Of a stretch of 64,000 nt of DNA, positions 7,898 through 16,862 are shown piece by piece. A model generated the notes under the pieces. It saw only the letters and a list, made by a program, of their open reading frames with translations, did not search any database and had not been told where the DNA came from. The stretch comes from Corallococcus interemptor (GTDB lineage Bacteria; Myxococcota; Myxococcia; Myxococcales; Myxococcaceae). The stretch is from the NCBI RefSeq assembly GCF_003668875.1, contig NZ_RAWM01000034.1:1-64000 (forward strand), written 5' to 3'. The stretch's first letter is position 1. Every line of letters begins with the position of its first letter. The translations under genes and the position numbers were made by a program.

Positions 7898-9019
7898 TCA
7901 GCCGAAGAGCTCCTTCACCTTGTCGAAGAAGGACTTCGACTGGGGATGGGTCTCCTCGCCGGACACCTCCGCGAAGCGCTCCAAGAGCTCACGCTGCTTG
8001 GAGGACAGCTCCGTGGGCGTTTCGATGATGACCCGCACGTGCTGATCCCCGCGCTGCTGGCTGTGCAGGTGCGGGATGCCCTTGCCGCGCAGGCGGAACA
8101 CCTTGCCGGACTGGGTCCCCTGCGGAATGGTCATCTTCACCTTGCCGTCCAGCGTGGGCACGTCGATCTTCGCGCCCAGCGCCGCCTGCGTGAAGGACAC
8201 CGGCACCTCGCAGAAGACCTCGTACTCCTCGCGCTGGAACAGCGGGTGCTCGCGCACGATGACCGTCACGTACAGGTCGCCCGCGGGCGCGCCCCGGTCT
8301 CCCGGCTCGCCCATGCCGCCCAGCCGCACGCGCGTGCCGTTGTCCACGCCGCCCGGGATGGCGACCTCGATGACCTCCTCCGACGGCGTCTTCCCGGAGC
8401 CCCGGCACTTGACGCACGGATCCGGGATGGTGGCGCCCGAACCGCCGCAGTCACCGCACGGCCGGGACACCGCGAAGAAGCCCTGCGAGTAGCGCAGCTC
8501 TCCGCTGCCGCCGCACGCCGCGCACTGCCGGGGCGCCGCGCCGCTCTTGCTGCCGGAGCCGGAGCAGGTCTCGCACTTCTTCGGACGGGGAATGGTCACC
8601 TTCGGGCGGCAGCCGAACGCCGCCTCCTCGAAGCTGATCTCCAGGTTGTAGCGCAGGTCCGCGCCCCGGCTGTTGCGCTGCCGGCCACGCCCGCCGCCAC
8701 CCCCGAAGATGTCGCCGAAGATCTCCCCGAAGATGTCGTTGATGTTGACGCCCTGGAAGCCGCCGCCCGCGTCCCCGAAGGGGTTGCCCGCGTGTCCGAA
8801 GCGGTCGTACTTCGTGCGCCGGTCGGGATCGCTCAGGACCTCATAGGCCTCCGAGGCCTCCTTGAACTTCTCCTCGGCCTCGTGGTTCCCGGGGTTGCGG
8901 TCCGGGTGGTACTGCAACGCGACCTTCCGGAACGCGCTCTTCAGGTCCTGCGCCGTAACGTTCTTCTGGACGCCCAGGACCTCGTAGTAGTCGCGCTTCT
9001 GCCCTGCGGCCCCTGCCAT
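7898..9019 (-). CDS. dnaJ: chaperone DnaJ (Hsp40, type I)
   Basis: A full-length (373-residue) type I Hsp40. Order of parts: J-domain 8-73 with HPD at 38-40, which stimulates DnaK ATPase; Gly/Phe-rich linker (about 75-112, including DIFGEIFGDIFGGGGG); zinc domain with four CxxCxGxG motifs (CETCSGSG, CAACGGSG, CGDCGGSG, CVKCRGSG), all eight Cys present; then the two C-terminal substrate-binding barrels. It delivers unfolded proteins to DnaK in the cytosol. No dnaK or grpE lies in the window, so it is a stand-alone dnaJ. Upstream is a large dyad covering a promoter, described separately. Confidence 0.97.
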   Translation of the reverse strand: MAGAAGQKRDYYEVLGVQKNVTAQDLKSAFRKVALQYHPDRNPGNHEAEEKFKEASEAYEVLSDPDRRTKYDRFGHAGNPFGDAGGGFQGVNINDIFGEIFGDIFGGGGGRGRQRNSRGADLRYNLEISFEEAAFGCRPKVTIPRPKKCETCSGSGSKSGAAPRQCAACGGSGELRYSQGFFAVSRPCGDCGGSGATIPDPCVKCRGSGKTPSEEVIEVAIPGGVDNGTRVRLGGMGEPGDRGAPAGDLYVTVIVREHPLFQREEYEVFCEVPVSFTQAALGAKIDVPTLDGKVKMTIPQGTQSGKVFRLRGKGIPHLHSQQRGDQHVRVIIETPTELSSKQRELLERFAEVSGEETHPQSKSFFDKVKELFG

Positions 9020-9030
9020 TGAATCGAACC

Positions 9031-9109
9031 CCTGGAAATTGCTGGCGTTTTCAAGCTGCGTAGAGAATCGGAGTCACTATAACGCAGCGAAACACGCCAG
9101 CAATCCAGG
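9031..9109 (-). promoter_or_regulatory. 79-bp nested inverted repeat containing the likely dnaJ promoter
   Basis: Three nested arm pairs surround a centre near 9070: CCTGG (9031-9035) with CCAGG (9105-9109), ATTGCTGGCG (9038-9047) with CGCCAGCAAT (9095-9104), and GCTGCGT (9055-9061) with ACGCAGC (9082-9088). On the minus strand a sigma-70-like promoter lies inside it: TTGCTG (9098-9103) as -35, a 16-base spacer and TATAGT (9076-9081) as -10. The -35 falls in the outer arm, so a dimeric or looping repressor is possible. The arm nearest the gene reads CCAGGGG, which includes the probable ribosome site, so an RNA structure could also act. It is not the CIRCE sequence. Confidence 0.6.
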
Positions 9110-9144
9110 CCCGGTCCAACCCCGTGTGAAGCAGGGGTTCAGCG

Positions 9145-9585
9145 TTACACGGTCCAGACGCGGTTGACCGTCAGCTCCATGCGGGCAAGCCGGCGCTTGA
9201 GGGCCGGGTCCACGGGGCCACTGGTGGACCACTTGGGGACCACGAAGTGCAGCTCGGCGTTGTAGAGCTTCGCGGCGCTCGCCAGCAGGCTCCAGCGGTT
9301 CTCCGCGGTCGGATCATCCACCATGCCCGGGGTGACGATCTCCAGGATGATGGGCGTGCGGGCGGAGTCGGACTGGCGGCAGGTGAAGTCCGGCCGGTGG
9401 TCTTCAATGGTGCCGGAGAGCACGGGCGGCGGCATGAAGCCAGGGAGCCGGGCCTTGATGTCCGAGTAACCGATGGTGCGGAAGTACTCGGCCATCAGCC
9501 AGAGCAGACGGCGGCGCTCTTCATCATCGACGACCGACTCGCAGCCGGGATTGAACAGGACTTCTTTCTCGGAGTTGGTTTCCAT
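9145..9585 (-). CDS. conserved hypothetical protein, possible PD-(D/E)xK-like fold
   Basis: A 146-residue protein starting METNSEKEVLFNPG. I do not recognise the family. The section DHRPDFTC... followed by IILEIVTPG looks like the Asp and Glu-x-Val strands of restriction-endonuclease-like proteins, but there is no clear Lys in the expected place, so this is a weak hint. The tail SLLASAAKLYNAELHFVVP would fit the following strand-helix unit. It is divergent from the ABC exporter and follows the dnaJ control region. Confidence 0.6.
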   Translation of the reverse strand: METNSEKEVLFNPGCESVVDDEERRRLLWLMAEYFRTIGYSDIKARLPGFMPPPVLSGTIEDHRPDFTCRQSDSARTPIILEIVTPGMVDDPTAENRWSLLASAAKLYNAELHFVVPKWSTSGPVDPALKRRLARMELTVNRVWTV

Positions 9586-9671
9586 GGCGCATCTCAAGCT
9601 GTCCGCACGTGTGGGATGCGGCAACGCAGGCGGGCGCGAGCGCTCCCTGACCGGCCGTGGGGCGGGCGGCC

Positions 9672-11507
9672 ATGCACGCGCGCTTCCCACACCCCTTTGG
9701 CTTGGACGGCACCGTCGCCTCGGTGACAGAGTGCCCCCCCTCCGTGGCCCCCCGTCCCTCCGCGCACGTCTATCGCCGGCTCCTGGGCTACCTCAGCCCT
9801 TACCGCCGGTTGCTCCTCGCGGGCACGCTGGCCTCGCTCACCGCCGCTGCCGCCACCTCCGCCTACGCCTGGATCGTCGGCCCCCTGCTGCGCGCCGTCC
9901 TCACCGGCGCCCCCGTCACCGTCGCGGGGATGACCCTGGCGCCGGAGGTCCTGCTGTCCCGGCTGCCCCTGCTGGTGGTGGCGGTGGCCCTGGTGAAGGC
10001 CACCGCCCAGTTCCTGCAGGGCGGCCTGATGCAGCGCTTGGGCCAGCGGGTGATGGCCGACCTGAGAGGCTTTCTCTACGGGCGCCTGCTCGCCCAGCCG
10101 CCGGCTTTCTTCGAGCAGCGCCACTCGGGGGAAATCGTCTCCCGGTTCACCTCGGACGTACCCCTGGTGGAGTTTTCGGTCACCCAGGCGTTGTCATCGT
10201 ACGTAAGGGATGGGCTGCAGATTGTCGCACTGCTGGCGACCTGCTTCCTCATCGACGCGAAACTCTTTCTCTTCACGTTCGTCGTCGTGCCCGTGACGGT
10301 GGTGCCGGTGAGCCGCTTCGCGCGCTCGCTCAAGAAGGTGGCCACCCGCTCGCAGGCCAATCTGGGTGCGCTCAGCGCCATCACCGCCGAGCAGCTGCAG
10401 AACCTCCCCGTGGTCCAGGCCTACGGCACGGTGCCCCGCGCGCTGGAGTCGTTCGACGCGGAGGCGGAGGCCTACCTGTCGGAGATGCGCCGCTCGCTCT
10501 TCATCCGCGGCGCCTTCAGCCCCACGGTGGAGCTGTTGGGCATCGTCGGCGTGGCGGTGGCGGTGGCGTGGGGGGCTCGCGCGGTGTCCATGGACCCGAC
10601 GCTCGCCGGGCGGCTCTTGTCCTTCATGGCGGCGGCGCTGCTGCTCTACCAGCCGGTGAAGTCGCTGAGCGGCACGCTGTCGCAGGTGCTGACGGGGCTG
10701 GCGGCGGCGGAGCGGCTGTTCTCGCTCGCGGACGCGCCGGTGCCGCCGGACGAGGGGCAAGAGGCCCCTCCCCTGTCGCGCGCCCTGGAGCTGTCCGGCG
10801 TGCGCGCCACCTATTCGGACGGACGCGAGGCGCTCAAGGGCGTGGACCTGACGATTCCCGCCGGCGCGCGCGTGGCGCTGGTGGGCCCGTCCGGCGCGGG
10901 CAAGACGACGCTGTTCTCCGTGCTGCTGGGCTTCCTGCCGCCCTCCGGCGGCGAGGTGAAGTGGGACGGCGTGCCGCTGTCCTCCCTCAAGGCCTCCAGC
11001 GTGCGCGCGCAGCTGGCGTGGGTGCCGCAGGAGCCGGTGCTCTTCTCCGGCACCGTGCGCCACAACCTGCGCCTGGGCCAGCCGGACGCGCCGGACGACG
11101 CGCTGTGGGAGGCGCTGCGGCTGGCGCACGCGGAGGACTTCGTGCGCGCGCTGCCCGGCGGCCTGGATGAGCCCGTGGGCGAGCGGGGCAGCCGCCTGTC
11201 CGGCGGGCAACGCCAGCGCCTGGCCCTGGCGCGCGCGTTCCTGCGCCGCCCGTCGCTGCTGCTGTTGGATGAGCCCACGAGCGCCCTGGACGCCACCAGC
11301 GAGGCGGCGGTGGGCGCGGGGCTCCAGGCGCTGATGAAGGGCCGCACGGTGCTGGTCATCGCGCACCGGCTGAGCACCGTGCGCGACGCGGACCTCATCG
11401 CCGTGGTGGAGGGCGGACAGGTGGTGGAGGCCGGCACGCACGAACAGCTGCTCGCGCTGCGGGGCCGCTACGCGCGCCTGTTGGGCGAAGGCGCCGTCGC
11501 CGCCTGA
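9672..11507 (+). CDS. ABC transporter, fused permease-ATPase (MsbA/exporter type)
   Basis: A half-transporter exporter that would work as a homodimer in the inner membrane. The N-terminal half has six predicted helices (from LLLAGTLASLTAAAATSAYA onward) with the coupling region FFEQRHSGEIVSRFTSDV. The ATPase half has Walker A GPSGAGKTT, Q-loop WVPQEPVLFSGTV, signature LSGGQRQRLALARA, Walker B LLLLDEPTSALD and the H-loop AHRLSTV, so it should be active. Family members flip lipids, lipid A, drugs or peptides; nothing nearby fixes the cargo. ATG at 9672 preferred; a GTG 15 bases upstream is also in frame. Confidence 0.92.
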   Translation: MHARFPHPFGLDGTVASVTECPPSVAPRPSAHVYRRLLGYLSPYRRLLLAGTLASLTAAAATSAYAWIVGPLLRAVLTGAPVTVAGMTLAPEVLLSRLPLLVVAVALVKATAQFLQGGLMQRLGQRVMADLRGFLYGRLLAQPPAFFEQRHSGEIVSRFTSDVPLVEFSVTQALSSYVRDGLQIVALLATCFLIDAKLFLFTFVVVPVTVVPVSRFARSLKKVATRSQANLGALSAITAEQLQNLPVVQAYGTVPRALESFDAEAEAYLSEMRRSLFIRGAFSPTVELLGIVGVAVAVAWGARAVSMDPTLAGRLLSFMAAALLLYQPVKSLSGTLSQVLTGLAAAERLFSLADAPVPPDEGQEAPPLSRALELSGVRATYSDGREALKGVDLTIPAGARVALVGPSGAGKTTLFSVLLGFLPPSGGEVKWDGVPLSSLKASSVRAQLAWVPQEPVLFSGTVRHNLRLGQPDAPDDALWEALRLAHAEDFVRALPGGLDEPVGERGSRLSGGQRQRLALARAFLRRPSLLLLDEPTSALDATSEAAVGAGLQALMKGRTVLVIAHRLSTVRDADLIAVVEGGQVVEAGTHEQLLALRGRYARLLGEGAVAA

Positions 11508-11634
11508 ACGCCGCCCCGCGGGGCCATGGCGTCCGCTGGCGAAGTGCGTGTTCCTTCCGCCCGTGCCCCACTGCTCCACTCCATTCCTGGCCTTGCGCGA
11601 CCGGGCACGCCCTGCGACCCTTCCGCCCTGGCCC

Positions 11635-12027
11635 ATGCCTCCGACGCCGCCCCGCGAACGAGAGCCGCTGTCGCTCAACGCGCTCCTGCTGGTGCCCGCC
11701 CTGCTGATGGCCGCGGGCGCGTGCGTCGCGGTGGCCGCCCGTCACGTCGCGCTGGCCGCCGCCTTCACCGGCACGCTGGTGCTCGTGCCGCTCGTCTTCC
11801 GGCTGTGGACGCGGCCCTGGTACCGGGGGCTGGTGCTGCGCGGCTTGGGCCTGTTCATCGCGGGCATGCACCTGCCCATGCTCACGGGCGGCGTGCTCGC
11901 GTACGGGCGCATCGGCTGCGAGGGCGCGGACTGCGGCCAGACACTGCTCTGGGGCATCGTGCTGGCGCCCGTGGCCGGCGCCGTCTGCTCTGTCGTGTAC
12001 TGGCTCGTGGGCCGTCCCCCCGTCTGA
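11635..12027 (+). CDS. small predicted inner-membrane protein
   Basis: 130 residues with about four membrane helices (ALLLVPALLMAAGACVAVAA, LAAAFTGTLVLVPLVFRLW, GLVLRGLGLFIAGMHLPML, LLWGIVLAPVAGAVCSVVYW) and two Cys in a short loop (GCEGADCG). Family not recognised. The ATG at 11635 (MPPTPPREREPLS) opens just before the first helix. It lies between the exporter and another membrane protein, all on the same strand, but spacing of 128 and 37 bases gives no strong sign of an operon. Confidence 0.6.
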   Translation: MPPTPPREREPLSLNALLLVPALLMAAGACVAVAARHVALAAAFTGTLVLVPLVFRLWTRPWYRGLVLRGLGLFIAGMHLPMLTGGVLAYGRIGCEGADCGQTLLWGIVLAPVAGAVCSVVYWLVGRPPV

Positions 12028-12064
12028 ATTACAAGGAATCACCGGAGCCCTATCCTCACTGGAA

Positions 12065-13045
12065 ATGCTTGTTCCAGTCAGACCTCACGTCGCGCCCGGG
12101 TTGTTCGCCGTGGCGTTCGCGGTCCCCGCCACGGTGTGCGTGCTGGGGAGCACGCTCCCGGTGCTGCTCGGCACTCCCTCTGGCCTGTTGAGCGTGGTGG
12201 CCTCGGCGGGGCCGTTCTCCCTGCTGCTGGGGCTGGCGCTGGTGGTGGAGGTGCCGCTGCTGACCATCGCGGCGGGCTCCACGCTTCAGGGCCGCGCGGC
12301 GGTGCCGCTGGCGGTGATGGTGGGCATGGCGACGGTGCCCTGGACGCTGGGCCTGTTGGGCACGGAGGTGCTGCTGGAGCGGATGCAGGCGGCGCTGCCC
12401 GGGGTGTCCGCGTCCGACGCGGGCATCGCGCTGACGGCGGGGCTGGGCAAGGCGATGGCCCCCCGGCTGCTGGGCGCATGGATCAGCGCGGTGCTGCTGG
12501 GCTCGCTGTCGGTGGCGCTGGCCATGGCGCGCTTCAACAGCCCGGGCGCGGGGTACAGCGCGCGGCGGAGCCTGCTGCTGGGCAGCCTGGTGTCGGCGGC
12601 GCTGGCGGGCATGGCGGTGGTGGGCACGCTGGAGGCGCACCAGCTCTTCACGCTCCTGTCGCGGCTGTCGCGTGCGCCCGGCGAGCTGCGCCCGGACCTG
12701 ATGGCGGAGGGCATGGCGCGGGTGGCCCAGCTGCGCGTGGTGCGCTGGAGCTGCTTCTCCTGCCTGCTGGTGCTGGGCTGCGCCTGGCTGATGACGTACC
12801 GCGCGGCGGAGGCCCGGCGCACGCGCGCGCTGGAGTGGGTGGGCGGCCTGGTGCTCACCGCCGCGGTCGCCGTCCTGCTGTTGCTGGACGCGCACCCGCT
12901 GCACACCACGCTGGGCCCGGAGCGCGTCACCACCGGAGGCCGCAGGACGTCCGGCCCCATCCCCACCGAAGCGGACGTGACGCACCTGATGGGCGGGCGC
13001 TCGCCCGTGCGGCTCAGCCTCCTCGCGACAGCAGGTACAGCATGA
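12065..13045 (+). CDS. polytopic membrane protein of unknown function
   Basis: 326 residues with about six hydrophobic helices and a periplasmic or cytosolic loop around residues 95-130 (EVLLERMQAALPGVSASDAG) and 190-225 (LEAHQLFTLLSRLSRAPGELRP). I do not recognise the family; the alternating long helices recall proton-channel-type proteins, but no key residue can be named. The C-terminal tail is hydrophilic. Its last 32 bases overlap the convergent gene ending at 13014. Confidence 0.7.
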   Translation: MLVPVRPHVAPGLFAVAFAVPATVCVLGSTLPVLLGTPSGLLSVVASAGPFSLLLGLALVVEVPLLTIAAGSTLQGRAAVPLAVMVGMATVPWTLGLLGTEVLLERMQAALPGVSASDAGIALTAGLGKAMAPRLLGAWISAVLLGSLSVALAMARFNSPGAGYSARRSLLLGSLVSAALAGMAVVGTLEAHQLFTLLSRLSRAPGELRPDLMAEGMARVAQLRVVRWSCFSCLLVLGCAWLMTYRAAEARRTRALEWVGGLVLTAAVAVLLLLDAHPLHTTLGPERVTTGGRRTSGPIPTEADVTHLMGGRSPVRLSLLATAGTA

Positions 13046-13739
13046 CGAGCCCCACCACGACGGCGAAGGCGAAGACGGCCACCATCACCAGGCCCTCCGA
13101 CTTGCGCACCACCGGAGGCAGGACCTCGTTGGGCAGCGGCTGACCGTAGCGCAGCACCACGGGCTCCGGTTCGGGCTCGGGCTGGGGCTCCGGCGCGGCG
13201 GCGGGAGTGACGGCCTCGCGCGGCGGCGGCGCCACCGGCGTGAAGGTGACGGTCCGCGTGGGGACGGTTTCGCGCGAGCCGGGAATGCGGCCCGGTGGCG
13301 CCTCCAGACGGTCGGGCGACGTGACGCTGGACATCTCCAGCCCCTCGCGCGCCAGCGCCAGCACGCGCTGCATGTGCAGGATGTACCGGTCCTGGCCCTC
13401 GTAGGTGGCGAGCGCCTGCGCGGCGCGCACCAGCCGCTGCGGCACCAGCTCCGGGTCCGCGCGCACCTCCGTGGACACGGGCCGCGCCTCGCCTGCCTCC
13501 ACCCGGCCGGTGCGCACGCCCTGGCCGCTGGCCCAGATGCAGTGTTCATCCAGGAGCGTGAGCTCCTGACGGCGCACCCGGCCGTCCTCGTCCACCAGCG
13601 ACATCAGCTCCGCGCCCTGGGGAGACAGGTGCCAGACGGTGCGCAGGCCGTTCTCCCCCAGCGGGCCTTCCACCGCGCGCGCGCGGTAGAGCTCCTGCAT
13701 CGCGGACTTCAAGGGGTCGGACGAAGTTTCCACGGCCAT
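13014..13739 (-). CDS. tail-anchored protein with Pro/Glu linker
   Basis: 241 residues: an N-terminal globular part (about 1-120, MAVETSSDPLKSAMQELYRA, with HLSPQGAELMSLVDEDGRVRRQELTLLDEHCIWA), a Pro/Glu linker (AAPEPQPEPEPEPVV) and a single C-terminal membrane helix (GLVMVAVFAFAVVVGLVMLY) ending in Arg-Gly-Gly. It should therefore sit in the cytosol, held to the inner membrane by its tail. No known domain recognised. It is divergent from the gene at 13846. Confidence 0.74.
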   Translation of the reverse strand: MAVETSSDPLKSAMQELYRARAVEGPLGENGLRTVWHLSPQGAELMSLVDEDGRVRRQELTLLDEHCIWASGQGVRTGRVEAGEARPVSTEVRADPELVPQRLVRAAQALATYEGQDRYILHMQRVLALAREGLEMSSVTSPDRLEAPPGRIPGSRETVPTRTVTFTPVAPPPREAVTPAAAPEPQPEPEPEPVVLRYGQPLPNEVLPPVVRKSEGLVMVAVFAFAVVVGLVMLYLLSRGG

Positions 13740-13845
13740 GACTGCCGCACAGTAGGGGCGCCGCGTCCGAAACGGAAGCCACGCGCGCTTGAGCATGTTT
13801 GCCCCGTGCGCGGATGCCCGCCTTGTGCCTACCGTCCATCCCACG

Positions 13846-14607
13846 ATGAGCCGCTCCAAGAACCGAGCCCCCGACTTCGTCCGCCAGTTCGAGGGTGCAC
13901 AGACGCTCGACGGACTGCTGGAGCTGGCCGGCAGTCCCTGCGACACCGCCGACGTGCTCGAGCGCATGCGCGAGGCGCGCGCGGAAGGCGCCGATGCCAG
14001 CCAGGTGATTCCCACCCTCTTCGAGGGCGAGCCCCGCTTCCGGGACCCGGACCTGGCGCGCCGCCTGTACCAGAACCTCCTGGGCCTCTGGGACCTGGTG
14101 CTGGAGGGAAAGGCGGTGAGGCCGGAGGACGGCCCCCGCCCGCCGCGCCCGAAGAAGGAGCGCGTGCTGCCGCCCACGCCCTTCCATCCGGACGAGCCCA
14201 CGGGCGAATTCGTGGAGGCCGCCTGGCGTTATCTGGAGGACGACGACAAGGCGCGCACGCGGCTGATGCACGCCTTCGAGAACCGCCAGGATGGCCTGCT
14301 GGGTGCGCTTGACGCCGCTGGCCTCACGGATGAAGGTTACGGAGTCGCCCGCCACCTGCTCTTCGAGCTGCACGCCATGCTGGAGCTGGGCTGGCCGCCG
14401 GGGCTCGGGGCCGTGGATGTCAGGGCCCTGGACAGGGAGCCGGATGCGCCGCCCGCGCCGGACGCCCTCCAGGAATACGTGACGGAGAGCTTGTTCGAGG
14501 CGGAGCAGGACGAGGAGCACCCCCTCGCCCCCGAGGAGCTGGCGCAGGTGCGCACCCTCGTCCGGCGGGGACTGGCGGCGCTGTGGCGCGCGCGCAAGGG
14601 GAGATGA
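13846..14607 (+). CDS. hypothetical acidic cytosolic protein
   Basis: 253 residues starting MSRSKNRAPDFVRQFEGAQ, rich in Glu/Asp and helices, with a proline-rich middle (RPPRPKKERVLPPTPF). No enzyme motif, signal peptide or membrane helix seen. Its stop overlaps the next start (ATGA at 14604-14607), so it is coupled with the following gene and the two probably act together. The family is unknown to me. Confidence 0.7.
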   Translation: MSRSKNRAPDFVRQFEGAQTLDGLLELAGSPCDTADVLERMREARAEGADASQVIPTLFEGEPRFRDPDLARRLYQNLLGLWDLVLEGKAVRPEDGPRPPRPKKERVLPPTPFHPDEPTGEFVEAAWRYLEDDDKARTRLMHAFENRQDGLLGALDAAGLTDEGYGVARHLLFELHAMLELGWPPGLGAVDVRALDREPDAPPAPDALQEYVTESLFEAEQDEEHPLAPEELAQVRTLVRRGLAALWRARKGR

Positions 14608-15164
14608 CGATGGCCCGAGACGACAACGACGGTGGTGGCTTCACCGGCAAGCGCAACAAGTCCTACCGCGAGCTGGACGCGCAGCGCGGCAAGAGCAAGT
14701 ACCACTCGCGCCAGGACGACCCGGCGCAGCAGAAGCTGGAGCGCAGCGCCAGCTACCAGAAATACAAGACGGCCGCGGACGCGCTCTTCACCGGCGGCGA
14801 GCTGCCGGAGGGGCTGGCGAAGACGTTCGACCCCGAGGGCAAGCGCAAGGCCCAGAAGGACGCGCTGCGCAAGGTGCAGGAGTCGGAGACGCGCGCGGAC
14901 TGGGTGAAGGGCGTGGTGGACTACCTGGAGAAGTATCCGGACATGCCGGAGGACGCGTACTTCCTCGACAGCCTGCTGGACCACCCGCGCGAGCGCATCG
15001 TGGACAAGGCGCTGGCGAAGCTGGAGGCGCTCCAGGAGGCGGGCACGCTGCAGAAGAAGCTGCCCAAGAGCCTGGACCAGCGGCTGAAGTCCATCGAGCT
15101 CACCGGCCTGGACCCCGACATGCAGGGCCGCGCCAAGGCGCTGCGCGAGAAGCTGCGCGCCTGA
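14604..15164 (+). CDS. hypothetical charged helical protein, coupled to upstream gene
   Basis: 186 residues, very rich in Lys/Arg and Asp/Glu, opening MTMARDDNDGGGFTGKRNKSYRELDAQRGK. The C-terminal half resembles a helical repeat (YFLDSLLDHPRERIVDKALAKLEALQEAG) that could bind protein or nucleic acid. No catalytic motif. Start at 14604 overlaps the upstream stop (ATGA); an ATG at 14610 is an alternative. Converges on the gene at 15172 with 7 bases between them. Confidence 0.7.
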   Translation: MTMARDDNDGGGFTGKRNKSYRELDAQRGKSKYHSRQDDPAQQKLERSASYQKYKTAADALFTGGELPEGLAKTFDPEGKRKAQKDALRKVQESETRADWVKGVVDYLEKYPDMPEDAYFLDSLLDHPRERIVDKALAKLEALQEAGTLQKKLPKSLDQRLKSIELTGLDPDMQGRAKALREKLRA

Positions 15165-15171
15165 CTCAAAG

Positions 15172-15885
15172 TCAGCGCTGCTGGTGGATGATCACCACGC
15201 CGCGCTGGCCGTCCTTGCCGGGCTGGTGCGTGAGCCGCAGCTCCGCTCCGGGCCGCGAGTACAGCCCGGGCTCGTCGCCCTTCTTCCACCCGGCCTTCGC
15301 CAGGGCGTCGTCGTAGAAGGCGTCCACCTGCGGACCCGTGAGCGGCACCTCGAAGGTGAGCGTGCGCGACCCTTCCGTGTTCACGCGCAGCACGCCGTGG
15401 GCCTTCGGCGGCAGCGGCGCGAAGTCCCCGGCCGCTGATTCCGGCGGACGCGCCAGCGCGTGGTTGGCCTCGCCCAGGTACAGCATGGTGGTGCCATCCG
15501 CCTGCGGCATCATCACCACGGTGTAGGTGATGCGGCGCTTCGGATCCAACGCGGTGAGCATGGCCGCGTTGTTCGCGTACTGAGGCTGCTCCTTGCCGGG
15601 CGGCACGTAGAGGCCACCGTCGCGGTACGCGTCCGCGAAGCGCTGCACCAGGTCGCGGAGGTTCTCCTTCACGTGCACCGCGCGCAGCGCCACCGGGATG
15701 CCACCCGCCTCCACGATGTCGCTGGACTCCACGTGCGCGATGACCTGGAGCCTGGGCCACGCGAAGCGCGGCGCATCCGGAACACCCGCGTCCGGCACGC
15801 CCGCGTCAGGGGCCGCGAGGGCACCGACGGGCAGGCCCAGCACCAGCGCGAGCACCGCGCCCGCCGCGCGCCCTGCCCGCTTCAA
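15172..15885 (-). CDS. secreted protein of unknown function at the end of the Tad operon
   Basis: Begins at a TTG whose last two bases lie in the upstream TGA (TTGA), with a GGGAGG site 9 bases before it. This start gives a clear signal peptide (MKRAGRAAGAVLALVLGLP, cut near ALAA). The mature protein has three tandem Ala-Pro-Asp-Ala-Gly-type units (PDAGVPDAGVPDA), then about 180 residues with a possible two-lobe layout (VIAHVESSDIVEAGGIP; VLRVNTEGSRTLTFEVPLTG). No family recognised. Being coupled to the TadE-like gene, it may serve secretion or assembly of the pilus, or simply use its promoter. Confidence 0.75.
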   Translation of the reverse strand: MKRAGRAAGAVLALVLGLPVGALAAPDAGVPDAGVPDAPRFAWPRLQVIAHVESSDIVEAGGIPVALRAVHVKENLRDLVQRFADAYRDGGLYVPPGKEQPQYANNAAMLTALDPKRRITYTVVMMPQADGTTMLYLGEANHALARPPESAAGDFAPLPPKAHGVLRVNTEGSRTLTFEVPLTGPQVDAFYDDALAKAGWKKGDEPGLYSRPGAELRLTHQPGKDGQRGVVIIHQQR

Positions 15886-16862
15886 TGCGGCACGCCTCCC
15901 AGCCACTTGCCCTCGCGGTGGACGTTGTACTTGTGGCTGATGTTGGGCGCCACGAAGGGCGTCGTCTCCCAGACAGACTGATTGCCCGCGTGCGAGCCAC
16001 CGATGTTCTGCTCGTAGCGGCTCTCCTGGCCACGGAAGCTCATGAAGAACTGGTCCTCGTTCACGCCGCCCTCCGCGCCCACGCCCGCCATCAGCGCGCT
16101 GCCCGCGTTCCCGGCGCCGCCGTTCTTCTGGTACACGCTCTGGGCCCAGTTGTAGTAGTCCAGGTTCCCGCAGGCGCCGCCGCTGTCGATCTGGAGCGGG
16201 CACTCCTGGCCCCCCGCCAGGGTGGACAGACCCCAGTCATCCAGCAGCATGAAGAAGCGCCGGTTGCAGCGGCCGCCGGACGCGCGTCCCGCCGCGCACA
16301 CCGTGAACGGATCCGTGGCGCGCCGGTGCGACACCTTGAAGAACTCCGGCTCCATGAACCTGCCCAGGCGCTCCGCCCGCAGCCGGGTGGAGGCGGTGCA
16401 CGAGATGCCGTCCGACTGCACGTCCATGGCCTGCCGCAGGGCCGTGGAGCCCAGGTCCGCGTCCTGCGGCCGGATGCCCAGGATGCCAACGTCGCTGCCC
16501 GCGGGCCGCGTCGGCTCGCAGTCCACCTGGATGCGGGTGGCCCGCGCCAGGGCCAGCTGGAACGTCATGGCCCCGCTGGTGCGGCCCGCGCGCCCGTCGA
16601 AGTCCTCGTAGCGCCCGGCGGCCTCCGCGGACGCCAGCGCCTCCGCGTTGCGGCGCTGGAAGACGCCGTTCTGCGGGTTGTGCATCACGTGCCCGGTGGC
16701 CTCCCACAGCGCGAAGTTGGCGGCCTCCTGCACCTTGAGGCTCAGCGCGCCCACCTCCGCGAAGTAGATGCCGAACATCAGCACGGTCACGAACACCAGT
16801 GACCCCAGCGCCGTCTCGACGAGCGCCTGCCCGCGGCGCGACCTGGAAGCGCGCGTGCGCAT
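15882..16862 (-). CDS. TadE-like pseudopilin-related protein
   Basis: N-terminus SRRGQALVETALGSLVFVTVLMFGIYF is the class signature of TadE/TadF-type minor pilins (RxGQA.vE followed by one membrane helix). These are cut by a prepilin peptidase and help assemble Tad/Flp pili or a related surface machine. The rest (about 280 residues) is extracellular with several Cys. Its ATG shares one base with the TadG-like stop (TGATG). No secretion ATPase (TadA) or outer-membrane RcpA gene is in the window, so the complete machine must be elsewhere. Confidence 0.85.
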   Translation of the reverse strand: MRTRASRSRRGQALVETALGSLVFVTVLMFGIYFAEVGALSLKVQEAANFALWEATGHVMHNPQNGVFQRRNAEALASAEAAGRYEDFDGRAGRTSGAMTFQLALARATRIQVDCEPTRPAGSDVGILGIRPQDADLGSTALRQAMDVQSDGISCTASTRLRAERLGRFMEPEFFKVSHRRATDPFTVCAAGRASGGRCNRRFFMLLDDWGLSTLAGGQECPLQIDSGGACGNLDYYNWAQSVYQKNGGAGNAGSALMAGVGAEGGVNEDQFFMSFRGQESRYEQNIGGSHAGNQSVWETTPFVAPNISHKYNVHREGKWLGGVPH

